Assembly (NCBI RefSeq): GCF_003651225.1 | Contig: NZ_RCDB01000001.1 | Location: 434,001-498,000, forward strand | Direction of reading: 5' to 3' | Source: Microbacterium telephonicum | Lineage (GTDB): Bacteria; Actinomycetota; Actinomycetes; Actinomycetales; Microbacteriaceae | Length of the DNA: 64,000 bases | In this document: positions 16,038 to 24,524 of the stretch, piece after piece | Position numbering within the stretch: the stretch's first letter is position 1 | Layout of the letters: every line of letters begins with the position of its first letter | The notes under the pieces: generated by a model | The model's database searches: none | Told to the model about the DNA's origin: nothing | What the model saw: the letters and a program-made list of their open reading frames with translations, nothing else | Made by a program: the position numbers and the translations under genes

Positions 16038-17159
16038 TTACGCGGAGACCGCTGCGGGCTCTTCCAGGCCTACACGCCGCATGAGCTCGGCCGCCACCGC
16101 GCGGCGCGTCTGGAAGCTCATGCGCAGCTGCTGCTTACCGGAGGTGTCCACGAGCGCGCCGATCTTCGTCCAGATCGGGTTCTCATACGAGAAGTAGTCG
16201 ACCTTCTGGCCTTCGCTGTAGACCGGCTCACCCAGCGGAGCGAGCACCTCCGCCGGATCCAGATTGCGCTTGTAGATCTCGTACGCCACCGCGACCGCCC
16301 CGTGGATCGACAGCGCCGTGCCGGCCATCGAGGTGCCGCGGAGCGCCATCCGGTCCGTCTTACCGAGGCGACCGAACTCCGGCCGCACCTCGACCAGCGC
16401 GTTCCAGAAGTCTGCGAGGTATTTGGCCTGTGCCTCTTCCTCGACCTTGTTCACGGGGTCTCCGTGCCAGAAGGACTCCATCGCCTGGGTGAGGGTGTTG
16501 AACGCGAACAGCTTGGAGCTGGACGCCGAAACTGCGTTCTTCAGAACCTCGACGTTGTCGACGCCAAGATGCGGGCTGTTCTGCAGGAGCTCGCGTGCGA
16601 GGCGCTTGTCGGCGTTGTCCTGGTACGCGAACTTCGCCGCGGTGTCGTTCACCTTGTCCCCGCGGGTGTTGTAGTCGGAACCGACGCGCGCCGCCAGCTG
16701 ATCGTCAGCCACCCAGATGCGCGTCGCGAACGGCGTCGCGACTTCGAACGATCCGACGGGGTTGTTGACCGCCCTGATGATGGCCGTAATCCGCGACTGC
16801 GAGTCCACCGCCGTGTCGAGGTGGCCAGACCAGAGGGTGAGGGTGAGGTCACCGTCCTCGTCCTGCTCGACCTCGAAGTCGCTCTTCGCGGGGTTCAGGC
16901 GGACGCTGAGGTTTCCGATCAATGCGTCGTTCTGCAGCAGCTCCTCGACCCAGCGCTCCACCTTGCGGCGCGTCTTGGCGCCCATCTTGTCCGTCTGCCA
17001 GTCGGGGCGGATGTTGCCTCCGAACTCCAGCACCCCGTTGTCGAGACTCTCGGCGAACCAGGCACCGGTCATGATTCCTTCGTAGTGAGTGGTTCCTGCA
17101 TCCGTGACCTTGCGAAGGTGGCGGATTACGGCGACCGGCTCTCCCTGATAGCTTCCCAT
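16038..17159 (-). CDS. DndB-like (DGQHR-type) protein
   Basis: 373 residues. The segment SGHLDTAVDSQSRITAIIRA sits where DndB/DGQHR proteins have DGQHR followed by an AI helix. It is followed by FATRIWVADDQLAARVGSDY and NTRGDKVNDTAAKF, which resemble the conserved asparagine-bearing region after it. DndB proteins regulate or take part in DNA phosphorothioation, but no dndA, C, D or E is visible here, so this is an orphan. The DGQHR residues are changed to DSQSR. The gene lies downstream of four phased repeats at 17201-17270 and reads away from them, so autoregulation is possible. The family call is by eye. Confidence 0.6.
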   Translation of the reverse strand: MGSYQGEPVAVIRHLRKVTDAGTTHYEGIMTGAWFAESLDNGVLEFGGNIRPDWQTDKMGAKTRRKVERWVEELLQNDALIGNLSVRLNPAKSDFEVEQDEDGDLTLTLWSGHLDTAVDSQSRITAIIRAVNNPVGSFEVATPFATRIWVADDQLAARVGSDYNTRGDKVNDTAAKFAYQDNADKRLARELLQNSPHLGVDNVEVLKNAVSASSSKLFAFNTLTQAMESFWHGDPVNKVEEEAQAKYLADFWNALVEVRPEFGRLGKTDRMALRGTSMAGTALSIHGAVAVAYEIYKRNLDPAEVLAPLGEPVYSEGQKVDYFSYENPIWTKIGALVDTSGKQQLRMSFQTRRAVAAELMRRVGLEEPAAVSA

Positions 17160-17200
17160 TTCGTTACCTGCTTCCTATAGAGCGACCTCCTATCTCGGTC

Positions 17201-17270
17201 GGTACGTGCAAAGCTACAGGGGTACGTGCACTTCTTCAAGACGTACGTGTGAAGTTTTTTCGGTACGTGC
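17201..17270. repeat. Four phased GTACGTG repeats upstream of the DndB-like gene
   Basis: GTACGTG occurs at 17202, 17222, 17243 and 17263, three of them as GGTACGTGC. Spacings are 20, 21 and 20 bases, about two helical turns, so all copies face the same side of the DNA. They lie 40-110 bases upstream of the DndB-like start and about 160 bases from the 3' end of tRNA-Arg. They could be operator sites or integrase arm sites. Confidence 0.7.
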
Positions 17271-17430
17271 GTTCGGGGACCCTTGTCACTGATCTAGGGA
17301 CTGTCCGAACGCCACCAGGGCCCGCGGAGAATGGCTCGGCGCGCGTGCCACTCGACGGCCAGTGCGTCGCCCGCAGGGCGTCGGAGCGATCCGCCCTGAA
17401 TAAGGCGTCCCATGCACGCCGATGCGCGAT

Positions 17431-17505
17431 TGGTGCCTCCGGAGGGATTCGAACCCCCGACCCTCTCCTTAGGACGGAGTGGCTCTTCCACTGAGCTACG
17501 GAGGC
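17431..17505 (-). tRNA. tRNA-Arg (anticodon CCT), CCA encoded
   Basis: Read on the minus strand, the acceptor GCCTCCG (17505-17499) pairs with CGGAGGC before discriminator A and an encoded CCA (17433-17431). The D-arm reads TAGCTCAGTGGAAGAGC, the anticodon loop GTCCTAA gives CCT (reads AGG, arginine), and the T-arm is GGGGGTTCGAATCCC. tRNA genes of this kind often serve as integration sites, and both sides here carry mobile-element genes. I found no second copy of its 3' end in the window. Confidence 0.95.
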
Positions 17506-17518
17506 CAACCCTTTTATC

Positions 17519-17899
17519 CTACCGTTGGGTGTTCGCCTCTATGAAGGCGGCGAGCGACGCCCGCGAGATGTACTTGCTTGCGCCCACCTTCGTGTACTCG
17601 ATCCCGCCCTCCTTCATCAACGCGTGCAACGTGCCATAGGAGATGCCTAGTTCGGCAGCAGCGTCCTTGAGCTTGAGCAACATGGGGCCGGAGGGTTCCA
17701 GCGTCTGCGGCGTTCGACCCAAGGGTTCAGGATCGGACTCGATGACTTCGATCTCGGTGGCTTTCCGCTCCCAGTGACCGGTGTACGCCCATGAGGTCTT
17801 GAGTTCTTCCTGGACTTTCTTTGCGGCAGCTTCCTCGCTGGCGGCGCGGACCCACACTTCGGCCACCTCGACTTTGGTCACTATCACCTTGAACCGCAT
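17519..17899 (-). CDS. Protein with C-terminal excisionase-type HTH
   Basis: 126 residues. The N-terminal 60 form an alpha/beta unit (MRFKVIVTKVEVAEVWVRAA), and the C-terminal 55 a MerR/excisionase HTH (KLKDAAAELGISYGTLHALM then VGASKYISRASLAAFIE). I chose the ATG at 17899 because GGAGG precedes it by the right distance; an in-frame upstream start has no such site. The gene ends 14 bases before the tRNA on the same strand. HTH proteins of this type control excision or transcription in mobile elements. No integrase lies next to it. Confidence 0.7.
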   Translation of the reverse strand: MRFKVIVTKVEVAEVWVRAASEEAAAKKVQEELKTSWAYTGHWERKATEIEVIESDPEPLGRTPQTLEPSGPMLLKLKDAAAELGISYGTLHALMKEGGIEYTKVGASKYISRASLAAFIEANTQR

Positions 17900-18156
17900 C
17901 GGCACCTCCATTAACGGAGGGGGCCCCGAGGTCACCCCCGAGGCCCGAGCAGCTCCGTCCTACGAGCATCGTACGCCGGGAGCGTCAGCGCGGGGCTCCG
18001 TCGGTTCTTCCTCGACCTCGCTGGGGTCCGTTGGTATCGGAGGGGGTCCAGCGTCCTGCAATTTGAGGGAGCGGAAGCCATCCGCTTGCGTGCGCACCGA
18101 GCGCGGTTCGAAGCATGATGCTGACGTTGGTGGGTGGTGCGGAAGGTGCTGGTGAG

Positions 18157-19764
18157 TCAGGTCTGATTTGGTCTTGCGCCCTTCATCCCGCCTCGGTCGC
18201 GCGAGGAGGGCGACGGCTCGGTGTCGATGATCGATGGTGGCAAGTGGACGGATACTCGCCAGAGCCCTTGCCCGTCGGGGCCGATCGTGGCTGAGCCGCC
18301 GAGTTCCTCGGCGCGGGCGTGGATCGATGCCGCGCCGATCCCCGGTCGGGCCGGCGCCGATCGGCCGTCATCTGGCGCGCTGGCCTTGTCGCCGCCGTGG
18401 GTGTCCTCGGTGATCGGGTTCTGGACGACGATGTGGAGGGCGCCGTCGGGGGTGAGGGTGGCGCCGGCCTGGACGGGCGAGCCGGGTCCGTGGTGGTCGG
18501 CGTTGGTCAGCGCCTCGCTCACAATGCGATAGACCGCGACTTGTCCGGCAGCGGTGAGAACAGGGGGCGGGTCGGGCACGTCGAGGTCGGCTCCGACGCG
18601 GTCGGCGCGCCGTGCCAATGCGCCCCAGAGGCCGCGCTCCTGAAGTTCGATCGGCCGCAGCCCGTCGACCACCCGCCGAACTTCCTCGAGCGCGGTCCGC
18701 AGGTCAGCCTGCACGACCTCGAGTTGGGCATCGACCTCGTCGGGGTGCGAGCGCAGCAGGTTACGCGCGGCATCCGCACGGAATGCCGCTCCGGTCAGCA
18801 GAGGCCCGAGTCCGTCGTGGAGATCGCGGTGGAGGGCCACGCGCTCCCGCTCGCGTGATTCCACAGTGGCGGCGCGGGCGTCACGGAGCTGCTCCGAAAG
18901 GTCTGCCTGACGCGACAGCAACGCGAGCGGTAGCGCGACGAGCTCGAGCGCGGCACGATCGTCGGCGTGCAGCGCCTTCTCGCCGGGGCGGAGGGCCACG
19001 CGCAGGGCGAGCGAACCGTCGGGGGTGACGGGCACCTCAACCTCCCGGCCGCCGGCCTGTCCGCGCCGCACGGTGGCGACCGGCTTGTTGTCGACGATCA
19101 GCGTCAGCCCGGGGAGGCGCAGCAGTGCAGCGGTCTCGGCGACGGCTGCGGCAACGCCTGCTTCGGATCCGTCGTGCCGTTGCCGGACGCGGCGTGCGGT
19201 GCCGGCCGGATCGTCACGCCCTCCGTACAGGGTGCGACCGACGGTGCGGCGAAGCAGTCCGACGACCGGTTGGAAGAGCAGTGCGATCCCGATCGCCGCG
19301 ACAGTCTGCACGGTCCGTTCCACGCTCGGCGGCACCAGCAGGGAGACGACGGCAACGGCCCCCGCGTAGATGGCGACGACGATGATGATCGCTGCCGAGT
19401 AGACGAGAGCGGTCGACTGATCGACGAGGATGAGCGCGAATGCCGTCACGTTCAGCAGCGACCCGAGAGCAGCGAAGACGACGGCGCCGGCGGGGACGAC
19501 CTCGGCGGGGGCGAAGAACGCGGGGATGGCGGTCAGGATGCCGACCAGCTGGAGCACGGCGATCGTCAGGCACGCGCGTGAACGTCCGCGCCAAGCCGGG
19601 ATGAGGAGAACGAGCGTCGTTACGGCGATCCCGATCGACAGAATCGCCGCCGCGATCGGTAGAACGATCGAGCCTGAGGAGTCCGGTGCGATGTCGAGGG
19701 CAGGTGCGGTGCCCAGCACGCTCAGGATCGTGGCGAGCACAAGGCCCACGCGGCGGGCGATCAT
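18157..19764 (-). CDS. Sensor histidine kinase, NarL/DesK type
   Basis: 535 residues. The N-terminal 150 form five or so membrane helices (RRVGLVLATILSVLGTAPAL through AIIIVVAIYAGAVAVVSLLV). Then comes a linker/GAF-like region and the HisKA_3 dimerisation box REREVALHRDLHDGLGPLL with the phospho-acceptor His, then an ATPase domain (VYRIVSEALTNADHHG as N-box, PGIGAASIHARAEELGG as G-box). It phosphorylates the response regulator at 19761, which it follows with a 4-base overlap. The signal is unknown. Its sensor region resembles the protein encoded at 20584 on the other strand. Confidence 0.92.
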   Translation of the reverse strand: MIARRVGLVLATILSVLGTAPALDIAPDSSGSIVLPIAAAILSIGIAVTTLVLLIPAWRGRSRACLTIAVLQLVGILTAIPAFFAPAEVVPAGAVVFAALGSLLNVTAFALILVDQSTALVYSAAIIIVVAIYAGAVAVVSLLVPPSVERTVQTVAAIGIALLFQPVVGLLRRTVGRTLYGGRDDPAGTARRVRQRHDGSEAGVAAAVAETAALLRLPGLTLIVDNKPVATVRRGQAGGREVEVPVTPDGSLALRVALRPGEKALHADDRAALELVALPLALLSRQADLSEQLRDARAATVESRERERVALHRDLHDGLGPLLTGAAFRADAARNLLRSHPDEVDAQLEVVQADLRTALEEVRRVVDGLRPIELQERGLWGALARRADRVGADLDVPDPPPVLTAAGQVAVYRIVSEALTNADHHGPGSPVQAGATLTPDGALHIVVQNPITEDTHGGDKASAPDDGRSAPARPGIGAASIHARAEELGGSATIGPDGQGLWRVSVHLPPSIIDTEPSPSSRDRGGMKGARPNQT

Positions 19765-20405
19765 CGGCCGAGCCCACCCTCGCGGGCCATCACGATCGCT
19801 TCAGCCCGTGTCGCGATGCCGAGCTTGAGGAAGATCGCAGAAATGTGATTGCCGACGGTCTTCGCCGCGATCCCGAGCCGCTCGCCGATCGCATGATTGG
19901 GTGCACCACGTGCGATGAGGTCGAGCACCTCCCGTTCCCGTGCCGTGAGCTGAGGGAACGGATCGGCCGCGGACCGGCGGAGCGACCCGCCCAGCACGCG
20001 CGCGGCGACCTCGGGTGAAAGCACGGCGCCGCCGGCAGCCACGGTGCGCACGGCACGATCGATCTCGTCGGGTTGAGCGCCTTTCAGCAAGTACCCCCGC
20101 GCTCCGGCCGCGAGAGCATCCGCGATCTCCTCGTCCTCGTCGAACATCGTGAGGATGATCACGGCAACGCCAGGGAGATCAGCCGTCAGGCGTCGCGTGG
20201 TCTCCACCCCATCCAGCACCGGCATCCGCAGGTCCACGATCGCGACATCCGGGCGCGTCACCAGCGCCTCCCGGCACGCGGCAGCGCCATCGCCAGCCTC
20301 CGCCACCACCTCGACACCCTCGAGCGTGCTCAGCAGCGCAGTCAGCCCACCACGGACGACGGGATGGTCGTCCGCGACCAGGACACGAATCGCGGCGTCT
20401 GACAT
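19761..20405 (-). CDS. Response regulator, NarL/LuxR family
   Basis: About 214 residues. The receiver domain has VLVADDHPVVRGGLTALLS (acidic pair), VAIVDLRMPVLDGVETTRR (phospho-Asp), an ILTMFDEDEE switch region and YLLKGAQPDE with the conserved Lys. The C-terminal LuxR HTH reads LTAREREVLDLIARGAPNHA then KTVGNHISAIFLKLG. The ATG at 20405 is preferred over a GTG six bases upstream. It is first in the operon with its kinase. The divergent membrane protein gene at 20584 is a likely target. Confidence 0.93.
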   Translation of the reverse strand: MSDAAIRVLVADDHPVVRGGLTALLSTLEGVEVVAEAGDGAAACREALVTRPDVAIVDLRMPVLDGVETTRRLTADLPGVAVIILTMFDEDEEIADALAAGARGYLLKGAQPDEIDRAVRTVAAGGAVLSPEVAARVLGGSLRRSAADPFPQLTAREREVLDLIARGAPNHAIGERLGIAAKTVGNHISAIFLKLGIATRAEAIVMAREGGLGR

Positions 20406-20436
20406 GGACACATTCTGCCGCTGACCGCGCCCCGCA

Positions 20437-20456
20437 TCTGGGGTTCAGCCCCCAGA
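20437..20456. promoter_or_regulatory. Inverted repeat between the two-component genes and the divergent membrane gene
   Basis: TCTGGGG (20437-20443) and CCCCAGA (20450-20456) are separated by TTCAGC, about 32 bases upstream of the response regulator start. Position and symmetry fit an operator, possibly for the response regulator itself, or a leader hairpin. Confidence 0.35.
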
Positions 20457-20583
20457 CGTGCCGGGCACGATTTCCCGGACCTTGCCCACGTCCCGGGGGA
20501 CCGACCCCGCGCCCAAGGCGACGCGGGGACGAGATCGTGAGTCATAGCCGGACATGCCGGCACCCCATCGAGAGGAGTTCGTC

Positions 20584-20982
20584 TTGACCGCAATCACCGC
20601 ATCCCCTCCGCTGCGCCGAGCCGTGCCGCTTCGCATCGGCCTCGTGCTCGCCACACTGCTCGCCGCAGCCGGAGCCGTTCCCGCACTGATGATCGGACTC
20701 GACGGAAGCGCCTGGGACCCGATCGTCATCATCATCGCCGTGCTCTCAGGTGGCGTCGCCCTCGGAACCCTCGCGCTCGTCGCGTTCGCCTGGAACGGCC
20801 GGCGCGGGCCCTGTATCGCGATCATCGCCCTGCAAATCGTGTCCATTCTGCCCGCGCTTCCCGCGTTCCTGCTCCCTGCCGAGGAGACCGGCCCTGGCGC
20901 GGTCATCGGTGCGGTGATCGGCATCGCCCTCGCCCTCGCTGCGTGCGCACTCATCATCGTGGGGATGCGCCGCGCCGAATAG
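20584..20982 (+). CDS. Four-helix membrane protein related to the kinase sensor domain
   Basis: 132 residues starting at TTG 20584, which has GAGAGGAG upstream at proper spacing. Four membrane helices are visible (IGLVLATLLAAAGAVPALMI, IIIIAVLSGGVALGTLALVA, IAIIALQIVSILPALPAFLL, AVIGAVIGIALALAACALII). These align with the first 115 residues of the histidine kinase at 18157 in order and wording (RxGLVLATxL, ALxxALQLVxIL-PAF, PAE). It is therefore a paralogue of that sensor region without the kinase. It may modulate the kinase or sense the same signal. Confidence 0.75.
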   Translation: MTAITASPPLRRAVPLRIGLVLATLLAAAGAVPALMIGLDGSAWDPIVIIIAVLSGGVALGTLALVAFAWNGRRGPCIAIIALQIVSILPALPAFLLPAEETGPGAVIGAVIGIALALAACALIIVGMRRAE

Positions 20983-21250
20983 CCGACCGGTGGCCGGGTC
21001 GCGCGCATAGTTGACCCGGCCACCGCGCGCTCGCGGCGACGACGACGCACCAGTCCAGACACTCGGCGCGTCACAACTGATCCCTCCGCGGGCAATGCGC
21101 GTAAGCGGGGTGTCCCGGCGGAGATCCTGCTTTTCAAGGGTCTTGATGGGGCGTTCGGTACCGGTGCGTCGGGCTTCCGCGGGCGAGCGCGCCGATCTCG
21201 GACGAGGCGGTGCCGGCGACACGGTGGGATCGTGCCGCCGGCGGTAGCGC

Positions 21251-21700
21251 TCAGGAGACCGAGATGCTCCAGGTGACACCGAAGCGGTCGGTGAGCATGC
21301 CAAAGCCGGCGCTCCAGGCGGATGCGGCGAGCGGCTCGACGATCTCGGCGTCAACCACAAGGCCATTCCAGTAGCCCTGCAGTTCTTCGAGGCCGTCGGA
21401 GCTGATCGAGACGAACAGCGCCTGCTCCGTCACCGTGGTGTGGTTCTCGCGCCGGGTGGCACCACCGCCCATAAGGCCTCCTTCGCTGGAACCCGGGACG
21501 TCGTAACCCATGATGCGGAAGCCGTTCGCGGCCGCGACGAGGCCGAAGACGACATTGTCGGCACCGGGCAGTTCGGCCGGCATGCCGAATTCGGCGTACG
21601 TGTTGACGACGAGGTGGCCGCCGAAGATCGACTGATAGAACTCAAGAGCCGCCCGGGCGTCCCCGCGGAAGTTCAGGTGAGTGGTGGTCTGGATGGTCAT
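21251..21700 (-). CDS. VOC-family (PhnB-like) protein
   Basis: 149 residues: paired beta-alpha-beta units, beginning TTHLNFRGDARAALEFYQSI and ending SAGFGMLTDRFGVTWSISV, the closing pattern of PhnB/3-demethylubiquinone-methyltransferase-like VOC proteins. These often bind metal or small substrates; the actual reaction is unknown. The ATG at 21700 follows ACAGGAG and is preferred to an earlier in-frame start. It is divergent from the WYL regulator at 21803, which probably controls it. Confidence 0.88.
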   Translation of the reverse strand: MTIQTTTHLNFRGDARAALEFYQSIFGGHLVVNTYAEFGMPAELPGADNVVFGLVAAANGFRIMGYDVPGSSEGGLMGGGATRRENHTTVTEQALFVSISSDGLEELQGYWNGLVVDAEIVEPLAASAWSAGFGMLTDRFGVTWSISVS

Positions 21701-21780
21701 GAATGCTCCTGTCGTCGGTGCGTGCCCGTCTGGTGCCCGCAACATCGACGATGCATCATGAGTAGGTCTGTTTCAGTCCT

Positions 21781-21796
21781 AGACTTTGGCTAGTCT
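21781..21796. promoter_or_regulatory. Possible operator between the VOC gene and its regulator
   Basis: AGACT-TTGGCT-AGTCT lies seven bases before the regulator's ATG in the short intergenic region. The symmetry and place fit an autoregulatory site. The arms are only 5 bp, so this is weak. Confidence 0.25.
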
Positions 21797-21802
21797 TCGA
21801 GC

Positions 21803-22780
21803 ATGTCCACGACCACTCGCCTGCTGAATCTGCTGTCGCTGCTGCAGACCCAGCGTGACTGGCCGGGCTCGTTGCTTGCCGAGCGGTTGGAGATCAGCGA
21901 CCGCACCGTGCGGCGCGACATCGAGCGCCTCCGCGAGATGGGCTACCGGATCGAGGCCACCATGGGCCCTGATGGTGGGTACCGGCTCGCCGCGGGCGCC
22001 GAACTGCCCCCTCTGCTGTTCGATGACGCTCAGGTCATCGCGGTCGCCATCGCGTTGCAGACCGCGAGCGTTGTCGGCGCCGACCTCGACGAACCAGCGG
22101 CTCGGGCACTGTCGACTATCCGGCAGGTCATGCCGTCGCGACTGCGGCGTCGGCTCGATGCGCTCGCGATCGTCGCCGTCGCGCAACGGCCGGGCGGCCC
22201 CGCGCCGACCGCGGTGCCCCTCGAGCTGCTCGTCGAGCTCGCAAGAGCGATCCGCGACCGAGTCCTGCTGCGCTTCGACTATGCGCCACGCCAACAACCT
22301 GCCCCCGACGGTTTCGGTCCGCCGCGTCGCGTCGAGCCGCATCACCTCGTCAACGCGCAGGGACACTGGTACCTCCTCGCCTGGGACATCGAGCGAGAAG
22401 ACTGGCGACTGTTCAGCGTCGAACGAATCACCCCACGCACACCCACCGGGCCACACTTCCCGCAACGAGACGTTCCTGGCGGTGATGTCGAAGAGTTCGT
22501 CTCGGCCCGATTCAAAGGCTCCCAAACAAACAAATGGGCGTGCCAGGGTTCCGTGATCCTTGATCTCCCCATCGAGGCTGCCCTGCCATTCATTGGCGAT
22601 GGGACCGCGCGCGAGGCTGGGCCGAGCCGAACAATCCTGGAATCCGGGTCCTGGTCCTGGGGTTCCCTCGCCGCCTCCTTCGGCCGGTTCGAAGTGCCGA
22701 TGGAAGTCATCGGCCCACCCGAACTACGAGACGCTTTCGCCACGCTTGCTCACCGCTACCGAGCGACCGCCACGACGTGA
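21803..22780 (+). CDS. YafY-type transcriptional regulator (HTH-11 plus WYL)
   Basis: 325 residues. The N-terminal winged HTH (TTRLLNLLSLLQTQRDWPGS, then LEISDRTVRRDIERLREMGY) is followed by a WYL domain (RVLLRFDYAPRQQ, VEPHHLVNAQGHWYLLAWDI, WRLFSVERI) and a C-terminal WCX-like extension. WYL domains bind small molecules or nucleic acids, and members regulate metabolic genes or defence loci. Divergence from the VOC gene suggests local control. Full length for the family. Confidence 0.92.
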   Translation: MSTTTRLLNLLSLLQTQRDWPGSLLAERLEISDRTVRRDIERLREMGYRIEATMGPDGGYRLAAGAELPPLLFDDAQVIAVAIALQTASVVGADLDEPAARALSTIRQVMPSRLRRRLDALAIVAVAQRPGGPAPTAVPLELLVELARAIRDRVLLRFDYAPRQQPAPDGFGPPRRVEPHHLVNAQGHWYLLAWDIEREDWRLFSVERITPRTPTGPHFPQRDVPGGDVEEFVSARFKGSQTNKWACQGSVILDLPIEAALPFIGDGTAREAGPSRTILESGSWSWGSLAASFGRFEVPMEVIGPPELRDAFATLAHRYRATATT

Positions 22781-22868
22781 CATCGGGATCCTCTTGCGGA
22801 CATTGCCCATCGCCGGGGCGATGCGGGCATAAATCGGGTGTTACCTACTCGTTTAGCAGTCCCGTTCG

Positions 22869-23219
22869 TCAGCCTGCGCTGCCGTCGTCGGCGCGAGCCG
22901 TTTCCCAGAACGAGATGGCGTCGTCGATCCAGCCTTCGGCGGGTGTGCCGGTGCCGGTGCCGAAGCCGTGGCCGCCGGTTTCGACACGGTTGTACTCCAC
23001 CGAAATGCCGAGATGCTCGAGGCCCTCGACGAGGAGGTCGGCCCGGTCGATGGGGGCAAGCGTGTCGTCGGCGGCGGCCTCGACATACAGAGCAGGGAAT
23101 GTCGCGGGTGGCTCCCAGAAGTAGGCGGGAGGGTAGGCAGCAACGACCGCTGCCGGTGCGGGCAGGGCCGCGTACTCGGCGAGGTCGAGGCGGGTGGCGG
23201 GCGGCGTGTTCCATTGCAC
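22869..23219 (-). pseudogene. C-terminal fragment of an alpha/beta hydrolase
   Basis: The frame gives AYPPAYFWEPPATFPALYVE, AAADDTLAPIDRADLLVEGL and the histidine segment GGHGFGTGTGTPAEGWIDDA. This is the last third of an esterase/BD-FAE-like alpha/beta hydrolase with its acid and His residues. The nucleophile elbow and oxyanion region, about 150-180 residues, are missing upstream. The similarity ends at about 23222, where another gene begins on the opposite strand, so a deletion or insertion removed the 5' part. Confidence 0.65.
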
Positions 23220-23225
23220 CTCGTC

Positions 23226-23687
23226 ATGAAGCCGCTAACGCGGAAGCCCCGTGGCACGATGCACGCCATCCGGGGTGACGCGCACGAGGAGATCCGCGCG
23301 CACTTCGGGTCGCTGGAGGCCTGGCAGGCGATCGGCGACTGGTCGACCTTCGACGTGCCGCAGCCATCGCGCGTGCCCTCGCTGCTCGACCACGGGTACG
23401 ACGAAGACCTCCCGGCAACGGCCTGGGATGCCGACCTCTACCGCGATGCGGCCGACTTCCGCGGCGGAGGTCTCATCACCGGCGACGTGACCCGCGGCGA
23501 CATTGCAACGCCGCTGGCGTGGACCTGCGCGCACGGGCACATCTTCGCCGCCAGCCTCCGCCTCGGCCTCACCGCCGGGCACTGGTGCCCCGAATGCGTG
23601 CGCGACAGCGCGAACTACGAGGCCCAAGCCGAAGGCAACGCCCTCCTTGCGCAGCTATTCAGTAGCGGGGCACCAGCCATGCTGTGA
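23226..23687 (+). CDS. Hypothetical protein with zinc-ribbon-like end, possibly 5'-truncated
   Basis: 153 residues. The C-terminal part CAHGHIFAASLRLGLTAGHW followed by CPECVRDSANYEAQ has a Cys-x-His-Gly-His and a Cys-x2-Cys, suggesting a metal site. The first part (MHAIRGDAHEEIRAHFGSLE) is mostly helical and polar. It starts four bases from the broken hydrolase fragment, at what looks like a recombination scar, so it may be the tail of a longer gene. I do not recognise the family with certainty. Confidence 0.5.
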   Translation: MKPLTRKPRGTMHAIRGDAHEEIRAHFGSLEAWQAIGDWSTFDVPQPSRVPSLLDHGYDEDLPATAWDADLYRDAADFRGGGLITGDVTRGDIATPLAWTCAHGHIFAASLRLGLTAGHWCPECVRDSANYEAQAEGNALLAQLFSSGAPAML

Positions 23688-23869
23688 CTGTTCCCCTGCC
23701 CATCCGTATCCGGGCGATGCGCAGTCAGGGGGTGTCGCGGGCGTGGCGTGATCGTGCGGGCAAGGGGAGGCGCCGTTCATTCGCGCAGCGACGACGATCG
23801 GCGTGACGTCTCCCGCGCCGCCACCACGTAGCGGGCGACCCGGGAGGCGCGGTCGCTTCCTCGGGCCCT

Positions 23870-24439
23870 CTACCTGAGAGGCAGATCGGTGAGGCAGGTG
23901 GGGTCATCCGCGCCAGTGGAGATGGGGGTGGTGACCGAGCCGTTCTCGTGCGTGATGGTGAGTGTGGCGTCGATGTCGCGGGGAAGCCACAGTCCGACGA
24001 AGCCGTTGCTGTTCGTCGTGCGTTCTTCGTCGAGCAGCACCTCGCCATCGTCGCCGACGACCGTGAGGTGGAGGGGCTCGTCGCCGAGCTCTCCGACGCA
24101 GGTGGTCAGACTGTGGAAGTAGCAGTCGTGCGTGGTGTTCCGGTACGGCGCGACGGAGAGGTAGAACTCGTCCTCGAGTGGGACGGAGGTCTCGGGCCCA
24201 CCGTCGACGGTGAACAGCACGGCGTTCGGGCGCACGGATGCGATCAGGTCGTCGCGTCGGTCATCGACCGGTGTCGCTTCGAGCTCGTCGATGACCTGGT
24301 GGATGGTCTGGTCGGGGAAACCGGCGGCGGCGAGTGGATCGGTGGTCGTACTGTCGGGGGTGGCGGCTGCGCAGCCGGTGACGAGGAGCAGGGTGGTCGC
24401 GAGGATCACGCCGAGGTTGGTTTTCGATGCGCGAGGCAT
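23870..24439 (-). CDS. cueP: CueP-family copper-binding lipoprotein
   Basis: 189 residues. A lipoprotein signal (LGVILATTLLLVTGCAAATP) places it outside the membrane. The mature part has the CueP hallmarks: APYRNTTHDCYFHSLTTCVG with the conserved Cys/His set, a NGFVGLWLPRDIDATLTI segment and the ending DDPTCLTDLPL. Salmonella CueP stores periplasmic copper and supplies it to SodC. The ATG at 24439 gives the correct signal peptide; a much longer open frame upstream is not needed. It lies downstream of a DUF6153 gene in the copper island. Confidence 0.92.
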   Translation of the reverse strand: MPRASKTNLGVILATTLLLVTGCAAATPDSTTTDPLAAAGFPDQTIHQVIDELEATPVDDRRDDLIASVRPNAVLFTVDGGPETSVPLEDEFYLSVAPYRNTTHDCYFHSLTTCVGELGDEPLHLTVVGDDGEVLLDEERTTNSNGFVGLWLPRDIDATLTITHENGSVTTPISTGADDPTCLTDLPLR

Positions 24440-24524
24440 GGCAGGGTTCACTTTCGTCGAAGGTTGTGTGGGCGCCCGGGGACGGGCGATGCGGTTGCCG
24501 GCGAACAGTCCCGGCGGGCCGCAC

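Noticed and set aside
15717-17180. 487-residue plus-strand open frame across the DndB-like gene
   Set aside because: It is antisense to a gene with clear family features and is arginine/leucine-rich as expected from GC-rich shadow frames.
17201-17270. CRISPR-like spacing of the GTACGTG repeats
   Set aside because: Repeats are only 7-9 bases with about 12-base gaps, and no cas genes are present; operator or arm-site array is a better reading.
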